A stretch of 64,000 nt of DNA from Oceanicola sp. 22II-s10i (GTDB lineage: Bacteria; Pseudomonadota; Alphaproteobacteria; Rhodobacterales; Rhodobacteraceae). The notes under the pieces are model-generated. The model searched no databases, was not told the origin of the DNA, and worked only from the letters and a program-made list of their open reading frames with translations. The position numbers and the translations under genes are program-made. Every line of letters begins with the position of its first letter. Positions within the stretch are counted from its first letter, which is position 1. Shown here in pieces: positions 63,942-64,000 of the stretch. Location: assembly GCF_002210105.1 (NCBI RefSeq), contig NZ_AQQU01000005.1:186001-250000 (forward strand). Direction: 5' to 3'.

Positions 63942-64000
63942 ATGGACGGCTTTCTCTTTCAGGCATCAATCTACCTGCTGGCGGCGGTGATCGCCGTCCC
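63942..64000 (+). CDS. Kef-type potassium/proton antiporter, partial (5' end only)
   Basis: The last 59 bases encode MDGFLFQASIYLLAAVIAVP and run off the window. This opening matches the first helix of CPA2-family KefB/KefC-type antiporters (FLFQAxIYLLAAVIAVPxA). The call rests on only twenty residues. Confidence 0.6.
   Translation, partial: MDGFLFQASIYLLAAVIAV

Overview
The window looks like chromosomal DNA of a high-G+C alphaproteobacterium, most probably Rhodobacteraceae (Roseobacter group). This rests on base composition and on recognisable housekeeping blocks: murA followed by a DUF2948 gene, and the order carD, fdxA, S4-domain gene, SUV3-type helicase. It also fits the abundance of ABC importers for organic acids and sugars, and the many start/stop overlaps of the ATGA or TGATG type. 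One tRNA gene, tRNA-Thr(GGT), is present. No rRNA, CRISPR array or intact transposon was seen.

Layout. 1-1672 (minus): an ATP-grasp gene coupled to an unrecognised gene that runs off the left edge. 1966-2298: a decayed IS3-family transposase tail. 2390-14066: a catabolic locus. A GntR regulator and an isocitrate-lyase-family enzyme (minus) are divergent from a tightly packed plus-strand operon: acyl-CoA dehydrogenase, thiolase-like protein without the usual cysteine nucleophile, DUF35 partner, enoyl-CoA hydratase, a complete Liv-type importer (livK-H-M-G-F order), acyl-CoA synthetase and MaoC hydratase. Together these would import, CoA-activate and shorten an unidentified carboxylic acid. 14095-14253: a frameshifted remnant of another acyl-CoA synthetase. 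14250-22412 (mostly minus): a binding-protein/fused-permease/ATPase importer of the iron, polyamine or phosphonate type, a CaiB-type CoA transferase, an alpha/beta hydrolase, a LysR regulator and a crotonase-fold protein lacking both hydratase glutamates. 22638-23406: an IS graveyard. 23548-26415: an MFS exporter and an SDR, divergent from a TetR regulator with two operator-like palindromes. 26844-33256: a carboxylesterase and a ribose-type ABC importer, divergent from a LysR gene with a perfect 10-bp inverted repeat in front of it.

33257-34800 is a short region of lower G+C with decayed or orphan genes, lying against the 3' end of tRNA-Thr, so it is probably the remains of an integrated element. 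From 35028 the content is mostly housekeeping: murA, DUF2948, a lipid/drug ABC exporter, cytochrome c, GFA-family protein, an AT-richer HEPN-like gene, P450, 5'-nucleotidase, pyrD, arsC-like, DksA-like, carD, fdxA, S4 protein, SUV3-type helicase, TPR protein, SCP2 protein, lysophospholipase-like hydrolase, SMR and LysE transporters, metY, a large GspL/PilP-like hybrid membrane protein, hppD with a divergent Lrp regulator, panE, and the start of a Kef-type antiporter at the right edge.

The most distinctive features are the complete import-to-degradation operon with its nucleophile-less thiolase, the pair of tandem 27-bp dyads at 54842-54906, the single-chain GspL/PilP-like hybrid, and the decayed island at tRNA-Thr.
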